The notes: generated from the letters alone by a model not told the origin. Counted from the first letter of the stretch, positions 1 to 11,199 are shown. The stretch: 64,000 nucleotides of DNA from Zygnema cylindricum (GCA_037447655.1 JBBHKE010000973.1:83463-147462), one strand, 5' to 3'. Translations and numbers: made by a program.

Positions 1-589
1 TCAAAATCAAAAACAATAATCAAAAGTCATTTTTTTCTTGTCTTTTCTTTTTTGATCTCGGTAGTAAAATAATTCACATGTGACATTTTTTTTTTAAATC
101 TTGTTATCAAAATAACCTCGCATCATAACTTTTTAACAATCAAAAGCATAATTTAGAATCATAAAGCAAACTCGTATATAGAATACAAAAAACAAAAAAC
201 ATTAATAAAAAACATAAATAAAAAAACATAAACCAAAAACTGAATAACATAAAAGAAAAACATAAACGAGAAATTCCTTTCTTTTGTTTTCCTTTCACGG
301 GGCACATAAGGTTTGTACAAAAATTGACAAACCTACATATAAACCATAGCTATGGAACCGTAAAGAGATATAATTGACAACGCAATAAATGCAAACCTAT
401 CTCGGAAAATATCGAATGTAAAACCCTAGTATAAACATAAAAGAGTACTCCTCCCTATATTTCTCCATATTCTATTTGTTTTTGTCATTTGTCGAGTCAA
501 AAACCAAACTCACTATACATCCATGCAACCCCTACCCTCCCTCTTACTCTTCACTCTTCACCGTTATTTAACATGGCTTTAGGCTTGTT
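1..589. other. AT-rich DNA, no gene seen
   Basis: The stretch consists of A-rich and T-rich runs with no long reading frame and no recognisable protein motif. I see no terminal repeats or RNA gene in it. Confidence 0.5.
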
Positions 590-720
590 TTGAAATCTCT
601 TTTTTTTTCTTTCCCCTCTTTCCTCTCTCTCCTCTACGCCCTTCCTTTCCTCACCTCCCTCTTTCCTCTCCTCCCTCACTTTCTCCCTCTCGTTCAAAAC
701 TTCTTCTTTTATACTTTACT
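590..720. repeat. Pyrimidine-rich (CT) tract
   Basis: The + strand is almost entirely C and T, made of degenerate TTTCCTCTC-like words. The 67-codon frame over it is only a by-product of composition (Phe/Leu/Ser/Pro) and is not called as a gene. It pairs in character with the purine-rich tract that follows at about 900-1440. Confidence 0.7.
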
Positions 721-899
721 TGTATGCTCAGTTGGTTCAAAAAGTAGAGGGAATAATGTGTACGTCACAACTGCAAATAAGACAAAAAAATAATCGAAAA
801 ACAAATTCGCAAACAGAAACAAAATAAATTAAATGCAAAACAAAACAAACAAATAAACCACAATAAAACAAAAGATACAAAAAACAAAACAAGTAGAAT

Positions 900-1440
900 G
901 AAAAAAGTTCAGGAGGGCAAAGAAAAGGGAGAGGGATAGAGTGAAGGTGAGGGGGTGGCATATGAAAGGGGGGGGGAGAGAGAGGCATATTGAGAGGGGC
1001 GCGATAGACTTCTTCAGTGTGAGAAAGAGGGGAAGGGATAAAAAAATAGGAAAAGAGAGGGATTCACGGATAGGGAGAGGCAGATTGGAGGGAGAGAGGT
1101 GGAGAGGAAGATTGAGAGGGAGAGAGGCAGAGGTAGAGAGATAGAAGAGGAGGGGGAGAGGAAAGGAGATCAAAAGTAAAAGAGGGAGGCAGATTGAGAG
1201 TGAGCGGGATAGGCTCCGTGAGTGGTGAGAATGAGGGGAAGAAGACTAAAAAGAGGGATCTAAATATAGGGGGAGAGAGGGATTACCAAATAGGGAGAGG
1301 CAGACTGAGAGGGAGAGAGGGGGAGAGGGGGAAAGAAGAGAGGGCGGCAGAGGTAGGGAGAGAGGAGGGGGGGAGGGGGAGGTGGAGCAAACCTAGGGGG
1401 AGATGGGGAGGCGAGGAATATGGCGAGGGAGAGGGACACG
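900..1440. repeat. Purine-rich (GA) tract
   Basis: About 540 bases of degenerate GAGAGGGAG-type repeats form a nearly uninterrupted purine strand. Frames on both strands (Arg/Glu/Gly-rich on +, Ser/Leu/Pro-rich on -) follow from the simple composition. Such mirror-like polypurine DNA can form triplex structures, but nothing here shows that it does. Bases 1441-1775 hold nothing I recognise. Confidence 0.75.
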
Positions 1441-1985
1441 CAATATCACTAAAGCCAAATGTTGTTATTTTATTTTATTTAATTCAATGATGAAGCCTAA
1501 TTTGTGGTTCTATTGACATATCAACCTCATATTAACGTATACATTCACTTTATTTTGTGTTCGGCACCATATTACAATAGACTTTTATATTAAATGGGAC
1601 CATTACTACCGAAATAGCATAAACTTATACGCTAAAGAAACCGAAACCGCAAAATAGCATTAATATTTACCATAATTGCTTACATAAAACTTAGTTGAAG
1701 TTTAAACTCTATATATGAGAGCTTACAGTTATACGTCGGCGCCACATGTGATTCAGTTACGTTCATTTACTGAGAAAAAATGACTTTCCACATGCGAATA
1801 TGTTTCACGTTCACATTGTCGACCATGCGTTTGTTGGACGAATATGTGCGAACGTCATTTTTTACGACCCGGATTGATCCCGTTTTTAGACCGCACATTC
1901 TTATGCGTCCACGGTTACTAAACATAATGAATTGTACCTTTTCACTTAGAAAGGTACAATTTTGTACGGTCTGACACTGACGGTA

Positions 1986-2148
1986 CACCACATTATTTAA
2001 ACGACAACTTACTTTCGTTTTGAATGTTCTTAGAAAAAAACCTCAAATGGCGTAAAGAAAAAAACAGAATAAGTTATGCTATTTGAGAATTTGGAAAAAA
2101 AAAACGGGACGGAACTAGCATACATTACGCTAATATCGATTGGCGGTG
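1986..2148 (-). mobile_element. Approx. 165 bp MITE, CACCAC/CACCGC ends, TA site
   Basis: The element runs from CACCACATTATTTAAAC to GATTGGCGGTG and is bounded by TA on both sides. The two ends share only CACC as a terminal repeat, but the same pair of ends and nearly the same length recur at 2166-2332, 22529-22693 and 25505-25669, so this is a real family. It has no coding capacity. The TA duplication is compatible with Tc1/mariner-type mobilisation, which is an inference. Confidence 0.6.
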
Positions 2149-2165
2149 TACAGTACAGTAGAGTA

Positions 2166-2332
2166 CACCGCGAATCGCTATTAGCGTCAATAACGCTAAT
2201 TCGGTGCCCTCAAATTTTGAACCCAAATTCTTAAATAAAATTAATAATTATATTTTTTTCTTAACGCTTTTTAGGGTTCTTTTCCAACTAGCGTTAATAA
2301 CTTCAGTACACTGCAATTTAAATAGTGTGGTG
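2166..2332 (+). mobile_element. Approx. 165 bp MITE, inverted partner
   Basis: It starts CACCGCGAATCGCTATTAG after TA and ends ATAGTGTGGTG. It is the same family as 1986-2148 in the opposite orientation, separated from it by about 17 bases. An internal direct or inverted word, AGCGTCAATAACGCTAA, follows the left end, giving a sub-terminal hairpin. Confidence 0.6.
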
Positions 2333-2669
2333 TTCGGTCAGTTTATGATCGTACAAATCTGTACCTTTCTAAGTGAATAAGTACAAAAATTGATTCAATA
2401 TAACCACGCACGCATGTTATGTCCGCTCTAAAAAGGGGATAAAATCGGGTCACCAAAAATTACGTTCGCACATATCGTCCGACAACCGCGTGGTCGACCG
2501 TGTGAACGTACGATTTGTGTACGATTTGTCAAATTTTGTACATGTACTTATATTAGTGTAAACAACTTTATGACAAGTATTTTTTTTTTTTAAACCCAAA
2601 TTAGAGTAAGTAAATAATTAGAGTAAATGTTTTTTTTGAAAATTTTGAAATTCCCAATTAGCTTTAATA

Positions 2670-3928
2670 ACACTATTTTTTTTTTGTGAATTGCTAATCG
2701 CAGAGACAATTTTTTCTTTGCGCAAGTAATTGCGTCATCTTGTCAATAATTGTTAAGTACAGATTAGTACAATTTACGTAACTCTAAGTTTATGCTTTAC
2801 GTTTAATCCGTCGAACAACTTTGACTTGCGAAATATTGTAACGACCGGTTAAAAAACTGCCTCTCTTGCGAACGACGACCGTCATAAAAAACAATAACTC
2901 ACACGGCCGGCCAAGGTTTACTGTAACAAAACTGCGGCAACCACATGTAACAACATGCAAATAAAATTGTTGCGCGCAGGTACACCCCCAATCGTTATTA
3001 GTGTCAAAGTCACTAATTTGGGTTCGTAAAATTTTATTTTTTTCCGCAATTAGTATACATGATTTTCGAAAATAAATTAGCAACGCAATTTAAAGACGTG
3101 GACCATAATCTGCCACGTCTCTCGCACTAAATTAGAATCAATAACACTAATTTTTTTTACGCTATTCAAACTTTGACACTAATAACGATTTGCGGTGTAC
3201 TTTCTCACTTCACTTTCTTCACTTAGATCAACTTTGGATGTGCTGATAACGTTTGGCCAACGTACGGAAAAAGATGTGTTCTTCAATTGATGACGGTGCA
3301 CATGTAGTGTTGTCGGTGCACTAGGTTAGGAATGTGTACAAACGGGTACATTCTATTAATTGCAAACGCTTTGTGTTCTACGCTTTGCGAACTTTTGTGC
3401 GGCGTTTCTGCCGTGTCAATGCGTACTAAACACACACGGATCCGTACGGCATGAGCTTGCGCGTTAGATTTGAGATCTGCGGCTAGTGATTTTGCCCCGC
3501 ATGGCAAATGCGCACGAAAAAAAATGCGCACGTAATGGCAGAATAAAGTACGCACCTAAATGCCAACATGTGCTCTCACAATGGAGCTTGTGAAGTGAGA
3601 AAGTACCTGCGCGTAGCAACTTTATTTACATGTGGTTACATGTGGTTGCTTCAGTTTTGTTACAGTAAACCTTGGCCGGCCGTGTGAACTGCTATTTTTT
3701 TTATGACGGTCGTCGTTCCCAAGCGCGACACTTTTTTAACCGGTCTTTACAATATTTTGCAAGTCAAAGTTGTTCGACGGATTGACCGTCAAGCATAAAC
3801 TCAAAGGTACGTAAATTGTACTAATCTGTACTTAAAATGTACAGTTTTTGACAAGATGACGCAAGTACGTGCGCGTAGGAAAAATTGTCTCTGCGATTAC
3901 CAATTTTTTTTTTTTTTTTACACTATTT
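2670..3928. mobile_element. Fold-back element with about 310-340 bp inverted arms
   Basis: The left arm (about 2670-2982, continuing at 3200-3214) is the reverse complement of the right arm (about 3590-3928). Shared features include CACGGCCGGCCAAGG, the TTAACCGG region, GTCAAAGTTGTTCGACG and AATCGCAGAGACAATTTTT. The arms are flanked externally by poly-T/poly-A and enclose about 375 bp of unique sequence. A diverged single arm recurs at about 52128-52402. There are no transposase motifs. The structure suits a fold-back (FB-like) or long-TIR non-autonomous DNA element. Confidence 0.75.
2983..3197. mobile_element. 215 bp MITE nested in the fold-back arm
   Basis: The ends CACCCCCAATCGTTATTAG and the reverse complement of ACTAATAACGATTTGCGGTG form inverted repeats. 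TA flanks both sides. The opposite fold-back arm at about 3590-3613 still holds the uninterrupted sequence GCGCAGGTACTTTCTCAC (as reverse complement), which is the empty site with a single TA. This directly confirms the insertion point and a 2 bp TA duplication. Confidence 0.85.
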
Positions 3929-3949
3929 ATTTCTTTACGGTATACTGCT

Positions 3950-4195
3950 TTGCGCGGAGAGCAAACGGCGGCAGACGGCCGGTACAGGTCGAAACGAGGA
4001 GACTCGCGGAGGGTCGAGGAGAGAAACGTCGGCCGCAGGATAACCTCGCGGAGACTCCCGCGGATGCCGGTTCGACACATTTCGAATTGGCCTGCGAAGA
4101 CATCACCGGGCTAGATATACCTGACTTAGCCGGCGGTGTACGACATCTCGAGGGAGGACGCAAACGGATAAATAGGCAGTCCATCGACGGCTGAT
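3950..4195 (+). other. GC-rich island with short ORF, origin unknown
   Basis: About 245 bases are strikingly GC-rich within very AT-rich DNA. The + frame ending with TGA at about 4192-4194 reads as ordinary protein-like sequence (for example HFELACEDITGLDIPDLAGG), rich in Arg/Glu/Gly. I recognise no family. It starts right next to the fold-back element and has no obvious start codon of its own, the frame running in from T-rich DNA. It may be a captured gene fragment, part of an unrecognised element, or foreign DNA. Confidence 0.4.
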
Positions 4196-4516
4196 GTTAA
4201 AGCGCTACAATTTTTCAAATTTAATGTGAAAACCACAACCAATTATTCCCTTAGAGTAAAGAATGAAATAAAACACTAAAAAAACAAAAAATGTTACCGT
4301 TACCCTAATACTCCGACCCCATCGCCGATACGATTTTATATGATAGTTTACCACTTAGGTCGTCTAATCCTCATTACCGATACTATTAATTTAATCAGTC
4401 TGTTTATTAGTCTATTTAGTCGAAATTAATTAATCTCTCTCCAAATTTATTACAATACAATAAAATACAATATTATATAATAAGATATAATATAAATGAT
4501 ATAATATAATGTAATG

Positions 4517-4518
<2 letters not shown>

Positions 4519-4563
<45 letters not shown>
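4519..4563. repeat. (TA)n microsatellite
   Basis: A pure alternating TA run of about 45 bases, embedded in wider TA-rich DNA. Confidence 0.9.
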
Positions 4564-4567
<4 letters not shown>

Positions 4568-5276
4568 TATGTAATTATATATATATCGTATAATATACAC
4601 TATGCATGACATAAATTAACAAACACATATATTATCAAAGATAACAACAACTTTTTCTGATTTGTTTTTGTTAAACGAAACTATGTTTCTACACGTACGC
4701 GTTGTTGCATATTATAAAGTGCGTTATGATTATTTTTTTTGGTATATATCGATGATAGTTTGTTTGTCAATATACAATTAAAAGTTTAATAAACTAATAT
4801 ATCTGCGTAACTTGTTTTATTTTATGTTTATTATAATTTTATTTACAAATCTTTTGTTGTATTTATCGTTCGACATTCGTTTTTGTTTAATGTTTTCTTA
4901 TGGTTATCTTCGGTTTTGTATGTACGCACTAGTTGTAGATGTTAATGGTTTGTGCTTTGTTTGTTCAATAATGGCATTTTGTCTTTTTTGAAATGAAATT
5001 TTACAAATTTATTACGTTTACACAACAATTTAAATTATTAGAATGTAATTGTGAAATATAGATTTTACGATGTTAAACAAAAAATGACTAGAAAATGATT
5101 AATGTCCATTGCTTGAAGTTAATTTTTTAATCGTTCGTTTTGAGGTAATTACGAAGAAAAGAATATAAAAGCAACGTATAACTAGTTATTAGATTTTGTA
5201 TATGTTTTTTTCAAATGCTTTTCTACATTACCGATGTTGGTTAAAATTATTTCAAATGTATATACGTAATGAATGT

Positions 5277-5281
5277 ATATG

Positions 5282-5321
<40 letters not shown>

Positions 5322-5329
5322 TATATACA
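5277..5329. repeat. (TA)n/TATG microsatellite
   Basis: TA dinucleotides interrupted by occasional TG (GTATATATA), about 50 bases. Confidence 0.85.
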
Positions 5330-6358
5330 TCTGCAAATAATAATTTAATAATAAAAACGATGCAACAAAAGTTTGGAACGAAATATTGTAGATAGTTTAC
5401 TCCCACAATCGATGTTATGATTTTTGTATCTTACAATATTTCAAACCTATTAAGTTTGACAAGCACAACGATTATATTTTTAATTGACTATAATAGAAAA
5501 ATAGTATTTGGTTTGTGTTACGTTATAGTTTGTTGTATATACCAAATACATTAACTAAAACTTTTTGACACGTAATTGTTCATACAAAAAATGAAATATC
5601 CAATTAAATATTTGACAAAAGGCATTTAATAAAAAAAACCAAATAATGGATAATAATTGTTAGTCGTTGCTTTCATTTTGTTTTGCAGTATCAAAAAACG
5701 AAAAATATAACAAATTTTACTCCAACGATCAATGTTTTCATTTTTTTATCTTACAATGTTTCAAGCCTATTAAGTTTGACAAACAAAACGACTACATTTT
5801 TAATCGACCATGATAGATAAACTATATTTGGTTGGTGTTAAGTTATAGTTTGTTATATAAACCAAAAAACTTTAACTAAATTTTTTAAACCTAACGCTAT
5901 TGTTTATAAAAATAATAAAAATACATTCATGTACATATAAAATTAGTGTGTGTGTACACGATATCCAGCTTAATGATGAAAACACATTAAGAAGCAAATA
6001 TTGAATAATTTATTTTGTAAATACTGATTAAAATGAACATTTTTGTGAAATAGGTTATAAAAAACATTAACTTCGACAACATTAAAAGTTACACGTATTT
6101 TTTTATCAAATAAAAAAACAAGTTATGCGATTTTAGGGTTCATTCTGAATAAAATAAAAAAAACCAATAAAACATAACCATACAACGGGCCAAAAATAAC
6201 AAAACTATAAGTAAACTTATTACGCGAGTTTGAATTTCTATAAAAAATCAGCTTAAATGAATATTATATGTTTCTACAAAGTTTAAAAAGTAAATAAAAA
6301 CACATTTATAACAAGTGCCCAAAAAGTCCCGCAAAGTACAATTCATTTTGTTTGGTTT

Positions 6359-9300
6359 TCAGTCGCAAATCTCCATGATATGTCGCGCAAACTCCATTTG
6401 TTCACGAAATTGGCGATCTTGCAACCTGCCCAATGCCGTACTTAATGTTACCTCATTCACCTCTGCAATTCTTTTAACTTCATCCAAGATGACTTTCCAA
6501 TTATAAAACTTTCGAGATTCTCCTTTCCTCCAAGTAGTTCCATTTGAATCCAAATCGGCGATAGAAGGGAACCCACCTATACCATCATGGTATGTTTTCC
6601 ACACATCTTTAACCGTGTGAAGTCGAGCTCCGATTTGAGTCATCAATGGTACTTGATAAGATTTTTCTTGTGAATGAATGAAGGTGGAATTTTTTCAGCT
6701 GCTCGTGTCGTTTCCACATGTGTTTCATGTTGCTCGTCTTCGCTTCGAAAAAGATCACGTTCAAGAGTCCCGATTCCCATGGCTGGTTCACCTTCTGATG
6801 GTCTATTTTGATTTTGAGAAGGTTGTCTTACATGAAATGCCTCTCTTTGACCGTCCACCATCTGCATAATAAGGGTTAACTTATCGTCTATCCTACACAT
6901 TTTCTCATTCAAACTTGAAAGTGTCTCTTTTACATAACAAATTTCCTCTCCCATATAATCGATCTTTCTCCCACAAGTTTGACTCCACGTGAATAACGAA
7001 TCGATTGATTTCCCCACTTGTGAAATCGTGATTGGCACATTTGCTTCGGCATCGGCAATCGAGGGCCACATGTTTGATGCTTCGAGACAAGTTTTCTTGT
7101 CTTCATTTTTGAACGACGACCACAAAGGAGATTGGAACAGTTTGTGCTTAAAGACTGGAAGATCAGGAAATAAATCTTGAAAAAAAACGTGGTCTTGTAG
7201 AAACACGGTTTTAAGCCATAACATGGCTTGAAGGAAATTCTGAGCACTTAAATCTCTTTCAGATTGAGAAGCTCGAGCATTTTTCTGCACAAAAAAACAT
7301 TTGTAGGTTTTTAATAGAAGAATAATTCATCAAATATAAAAAAAAAAAGAATGTGACAAAAAGTGAAAAGAAAAAGAAAAAAAACAGAAAAACTGAAAAA
7401 TAAATAAAAATGAAAAAAACTATTGAAATTTTTTTTATTGAAAACATTTATATAGAAAACCACATAAAAAAAGGAAAAATAATTGAAAAAGTAAAATAAA
7501 TAAAATGAAAAAACATAAAAAAACGAAGTTAAACAAAAAAAAGTAAAAGAATAGAACAAAAACCAAATATATACAAAAAAATACAATAATATAAAAAATA
7601 TGTGATGAACATTAACACCACAGTTTACTTAACACAAAAAAAAATGATACAAATGGTGAGAGTTTTTTTAAACATACCGCTGGGAGCTCAGCATACGCCG
7701 TTTCGACCCACGGCCAAAACATAGCACAAAGAGTAATAGGGGGTTCCACTCTGGAACGAGGTAAAAAATATTTCCTGCTGTTAATTTCGTGGCCAGAAGC
7801 TTGGAGTGGAATGTTTGTTGGCAAATCCGTGACATAACAACATGAAAAATGATCTGATGTCCAACGTCCCATCACTTTGATGGCTTCTCGATCAGCACTG
7901 AAATATTTACCACAAAAAAAATCAAACTTAGAAAACTAAAACATGGATAACAAGACTTGAGTATTTAAAAAAAATGCATGATAAAAATCAAATGTAAAGT
8001 TAAAAAAAACGCACCCTCCTGTTGCCAACATTGTCGCTCTTTGACCACGTCCAGCATGGGTTTTATGTAATAAGGAAATATTTTTGGTTTTGAATGTTTT
8101 TTTTATGTACTGAAACTGTGTATTATAGCAGAGAGGTTGCATAAACGGTGTTTCTTTTCCTTCTTCATCTTTCGCTAAAACTCTCCCTTTCCGTAAAAGG
8201 TTCCCCGTACCAGGTTTGTTTCGTCGTAAACTTATGAATCGCGTTTTTATTTGTAGCCAATTCCCACCTCCAAAAAAACTTTTGGGCCACATCACTTACA
8301 GAACAAATAAGAAAGTCCAAGTGTCGCATGCATCCGATAAATTCAACACGGCCATTCTGTGGATAATAAATACCATAAAAGAAACCCTAAAAAATTAGTA
8401 AAATTTGTTTTGAGTTATGTACGCAATAATAAGAAAAATACACAATTTTTTTAAAACCCGAGTTTTATAGATTACTTACTGTATTAGTTTTCTTATTTTT
8501 TGTAACTATCGCCATAACACAACCCTTGTACGGCCCAAGATAAGGAAGATCATACGAAAAAACATCCGCTAACTGAGCATTTCTGGAATCATCGCCACGA
8601 CTAAGACACGCATGGTTTATGATAAATTGACTCATACAAAAAACAAAAACAAAACATCAATGAGACATAAAATGACAATGTTACAATTATAATGAGAGTT
8701 TCCTTTGAAAAAAAATTATTTTTTCTCCCAAAAAACCAAAATTGCATCACAATAAAAATAAAAAAAACAACACAAACAGAAAAAATGACAATGTTACAAA
8801 CATAAAAGGAGCTTTATTTTTGAAGAATGTATTATTCTTCCCAAAAAACAAAAATTGCAAATATTTTTTGTCTCGTTTTAAATAGACTTTGGAGGTAACC
8901 TCTAAAAACTTTTAAAATCCCTAAAAAACATTTAAAAAATAAATGTAATATGAAGTCAAAAAATAAAATCCAAATCCGAAAAACAATAACATTGGATAAC
9001 AAACAGAAAAGAAAATACACCCAATAAAATAAAATGTAAAGTAAAAAACAGCATGAACCGAAAAATTTAAATACAACATATAGTATTTTTATCGATACAT
9101 ACCTCACTTGAATGCTGGTGTATGGTTCCATCCCCAACTTTTTTTCTTTGTGCTTTCCTTCGGCCAACTCCAACCAAAATGTTGAAAACCCTTTGTAATC
9201 TTCGAGGGAATAAGCTTCTCGTATACTTTCCTGGCGGTCTTCATGGTTATTTTTTTTTAAATTTGATGTATTTTTTTGTGACTCTTGTAAAAGTTTTTGG

Positions 9301-9722
9301 ATGATATTGTTGTCTCTAAGGTTTTCACCCCTCCCTCTTTTTATGGCTAATTGAGTTTTATATGAGTCTTGGAGTCCTTTCACCTATTGTATGAGTGTGG
9401 TATAACTTCTATTCTTGCTATTCTCTAATAGCCCAATAACCCTATCGGGTGTAATAGCTACGTTTGGGTGCTCTTGTCCACTCCAAAAATTTTCATATTG
9501 ATTTAAACCAACTTGATAAGCTTGTTTTGTGTTTGGGTTACGTTGTTTTAATGCATCTTTGATGATTCGTGCTCTATCTGACTCACTATATTGTGGGGGA
9601 ATATTTATTCCTACATTGCTATCGTCATCTTCTAAATGAACAATTTTTTGATAGTTTCTAAATGTGAGTCTTGAGACAATACTAGGTAAAACTTGGAAAA
9701 TTCCCTTATGCCAAGAAAACAT
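6359..9722 (-). pseudogene. Crypton-like tyrosine recombinase with GCR1_C-like domain, decayed
   Basis: This is a minus-strand transposase gene of the Crypton/Ndc10 type, read in five exons with matching phases: 9722-9103, 8630-8480, 8356-8015, 7897-7678 and 7284-6359. Each boundary has GT and AG (donors such as GTATGT, GTAAGT, GTGCGT; acceptors such as TTTCAG, TGTGCAG). Exon 1 holds the core-binding part (NPNTKQAYQ...LNQYENFW). Exon 2 holds SRGDDSRNAQLADVF with the catalytic Arg. Exon 3 holds GRVEFIGCMRH, the CYNTQF region and KTHAGRG (HxxR). Exon 4 holds GRWTSDHFSCCYVTDLP with the presumed nucleophilic Tyr. Exon 5 has a helical, coiled-coil-like linker, then HTVKDVWKTYHDGIGGFPS and TTWRKG, which resemble the GCR1_C DNA-binding domain. 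Breaks: in-frame TAG at 9384-9386, a frameshift near 8165 and another near 6670 in a TTCA repeat. Cryptons have no terminal inverted repeats, so the ends of the element are not defined. The family call is from motif memory. The exon structure is seen directly. Confidence 0.8.
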
Positions 9723-10238
9723 TGAAAATATAAAAATTATGAAGAAGAAAAAAAATAAACATAATAAAATGAAAATAATAAGAAAAAGCTTTAAAAAGTT
9801 TAATTAAAAAGAAAACGGTTGAAAAAAAAAAAGTAAAGGAATGAAACAAGATGAAATAAAAGAAAAAAAAAAAAAACAAAAACGGAAATACAAAACTTTT
9901 GAATTTAAGGTTAGACTGTAGGATATAGGGTTTAGGATGTAGGATTTAGGGTTTGGCTGTAGGATTTAAGGTTAAGCTGTTGGATTTAGGGTTACGCTGT
10001 AGGATTTAGATGTATGTTTAAAGTTTTAACACCAAAAACGTTAAAACGTAAATTAGAACCTATGGTTAAAGCGTACGTCATATTTAGATTAACGTATGTC
10101 CATATAAGCGTACGGAATTCACGCGGAGAGCTAATGTACATTGAAGAGTGCGGAGCGTACGAAATTCGCGCCGAGAGGTAATCTACATTGGAGAGTACGG
10201 AATTCAAATTTACCACGTACGTACATCCGCGAGGAGAG
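9723..10238. repeat. Telomere-like minisatellite and local tandem repeats
   Basis: At about 9900-10015 a roughly 21 bp unit (GGATTTAGGGTTTGGCTGTA and variants) is repeated about five times. It contains TTTAGGG-like words reminiscent of the plant-type telomere repeat, but it is too degenerate to be a telomere. From about 10107 to 10238 a second unit of about 65 bp containing CTACATTGGAGAGTACGGAA repeats; it continues after the inserted element at 10982. Confidence 0.6.
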
Positions 10239-10241
10239 TTA

Positions 10242-10978
10242 GGGTGACGCTCCATTAGACGAAAAGTGGGGTTCGTTACTGGACGCCGTACGTTTTCGTA
10301 CAGCGCCGTACAGAGACGTACAATAATTTTTTTTTTGTCGGACGAAACATCATTACTGGAAAGCTGTCAGGAAGCTCCAATGATGTAGGCGTAATTATTG
10401 ACCGTTGGATGTTTCACATTTTGAGATCCGCGAAGCAATAGAGCACATCATCTAGTGGGCCCCAACTCTCCTCGAGGAGGAGAGTTGGGGCCCACTAGAT
10501 GATTTCCATTGGTACACGTGAAAAGGAAAAAAATATCTACGTTGTTCAAGCGTTCACAGGCGTGCACGTCGTATATGCCATGTGCCTCCTGCCACGTTGA
10601 ATGCATGTCACGTGAAAATATCCTCGCACGCTTCGTCTGACATCCGCCGACATTCAAAGTTTGTTGTGACCTTCAAAGTTTGTCGCGTCTTTTTGCCATT
10701 CTGTTTCGACATTTTGATTTCCACTTTCAAAATCAAAATCTAGCCGAAAACTTTATGTACGAATCATTAATTACCTCCGGTTGTACAGAAATTTCGTACA
10801 GATATTCCTTTTGTAGATTTTTTTAAAGATTTTTAGAATTTGGACTCTAACCTACGTGGCGCCAATCATAATTGAGGAAGGTTTGTTACTAGGCCGACAC
10901 AATGGAGCGGACTTCCAGTAAATGCTGCCAGTAGTCTTGTCCGTACATTTACTGGGACCGCCTAATGGAACGTCACCC
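10242..10978. mobile_element. 737 bp Harbinger-like MITE (TTA duplication)
   Basis: Terminal inverted repeats GGGTGACGCTCCATTAG and GGGTGACGTTCCATTAG (one mismatch in 17) are flanked by TTA at 10239-10241 and 10979-10981. The host minisatellite unit is split by the insertion: joining the flanks restores a GAGAG-TTA-ATCTACATTG unit like neighbouring copies. There is no transposase. Related terminal and sub-terminal sequence (GACGAAAAGTG, CCGTTGGAT, CGCGAAGC) occurs at 26074, 23288 and 28200. Three-base TTA/TAA duplications and GGG-starting ends suggest PIF/Harbinger mobilisation. Confidence 0.8.
10447..10503. repeat. Perfect 27-bp hairpin with 3-nt loop
   Basis: An exact 27-base inverted repeat (arm contains TAGTGGGCCCCAACTCTCC) is separated by only GAG. 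It lies inside the 737 bp element and is far more GC-rich than its surroundings. The related element at 26074-26792 lacks it. Confidence 0.9.
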
Positions 10979-11199
10979 TTAATCTACATTGAAAGTACGG
11001 GATTTCACTTTCGACCATACGAAAATATATAAATAACGTCACATTTTGGAGTAAGTGAATGTACACGCGAATTCGTCTTGTACTTTTAAGAATTTGAGTA
11101 TAACTTAACTTCTCCGCTTTCAGAATACCTTCTCCTCCTTTCAAAATACTTGTTCAATGATGACCGTAGGATATTTTTATACTCTCCGTATGATCCCCA

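Larger units (their letters stand above)
1775..2530. repeat. Inverted composite repeat containing two MITEs
   Basis: The sequence from about 1775 to 1985 reappears, diverged, as the reverse complement at about 2333-2530 (shared words include GCGAACGT, CGGTC and the AAGGTACA region). Between the arms lie two roughly 165 bp elements in opposite orientation, meeting at a GTACAGTACAGTAGAGTAC linker near 2149-2165. The whole is an imperfect palindrome of about 750 bp. No coding potential is seen. Confidence 0.6.
4200..6340. other. AT-rich intergenic DNA with microsatellites
   Basis: There is no supported gene. Two TA tracts lie at about 4519-4563 and 5280-5329. A diverged direct duplication of about 145 bp is visible (about 5416-5560 and 5740-5880; shared words include CCTATTAAGTTTGAC and TTATAGTTTGTT). 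The short ORFs over the TA tracts (Tyr/Ile repeats) are artefacts. Confidence 0.6.

Noticed and set aside
941-1490. Arg/Gly/Glu-rich ORFs in the purine tract
   Set aside because: Low-complexity translation of GAGAGGG repeats with no start context or homology.
9900-10015. A true telomere or chromosome end
   Set aside because: The unit is about 21 bp and degenerate, and normal sequence continues on both sides.
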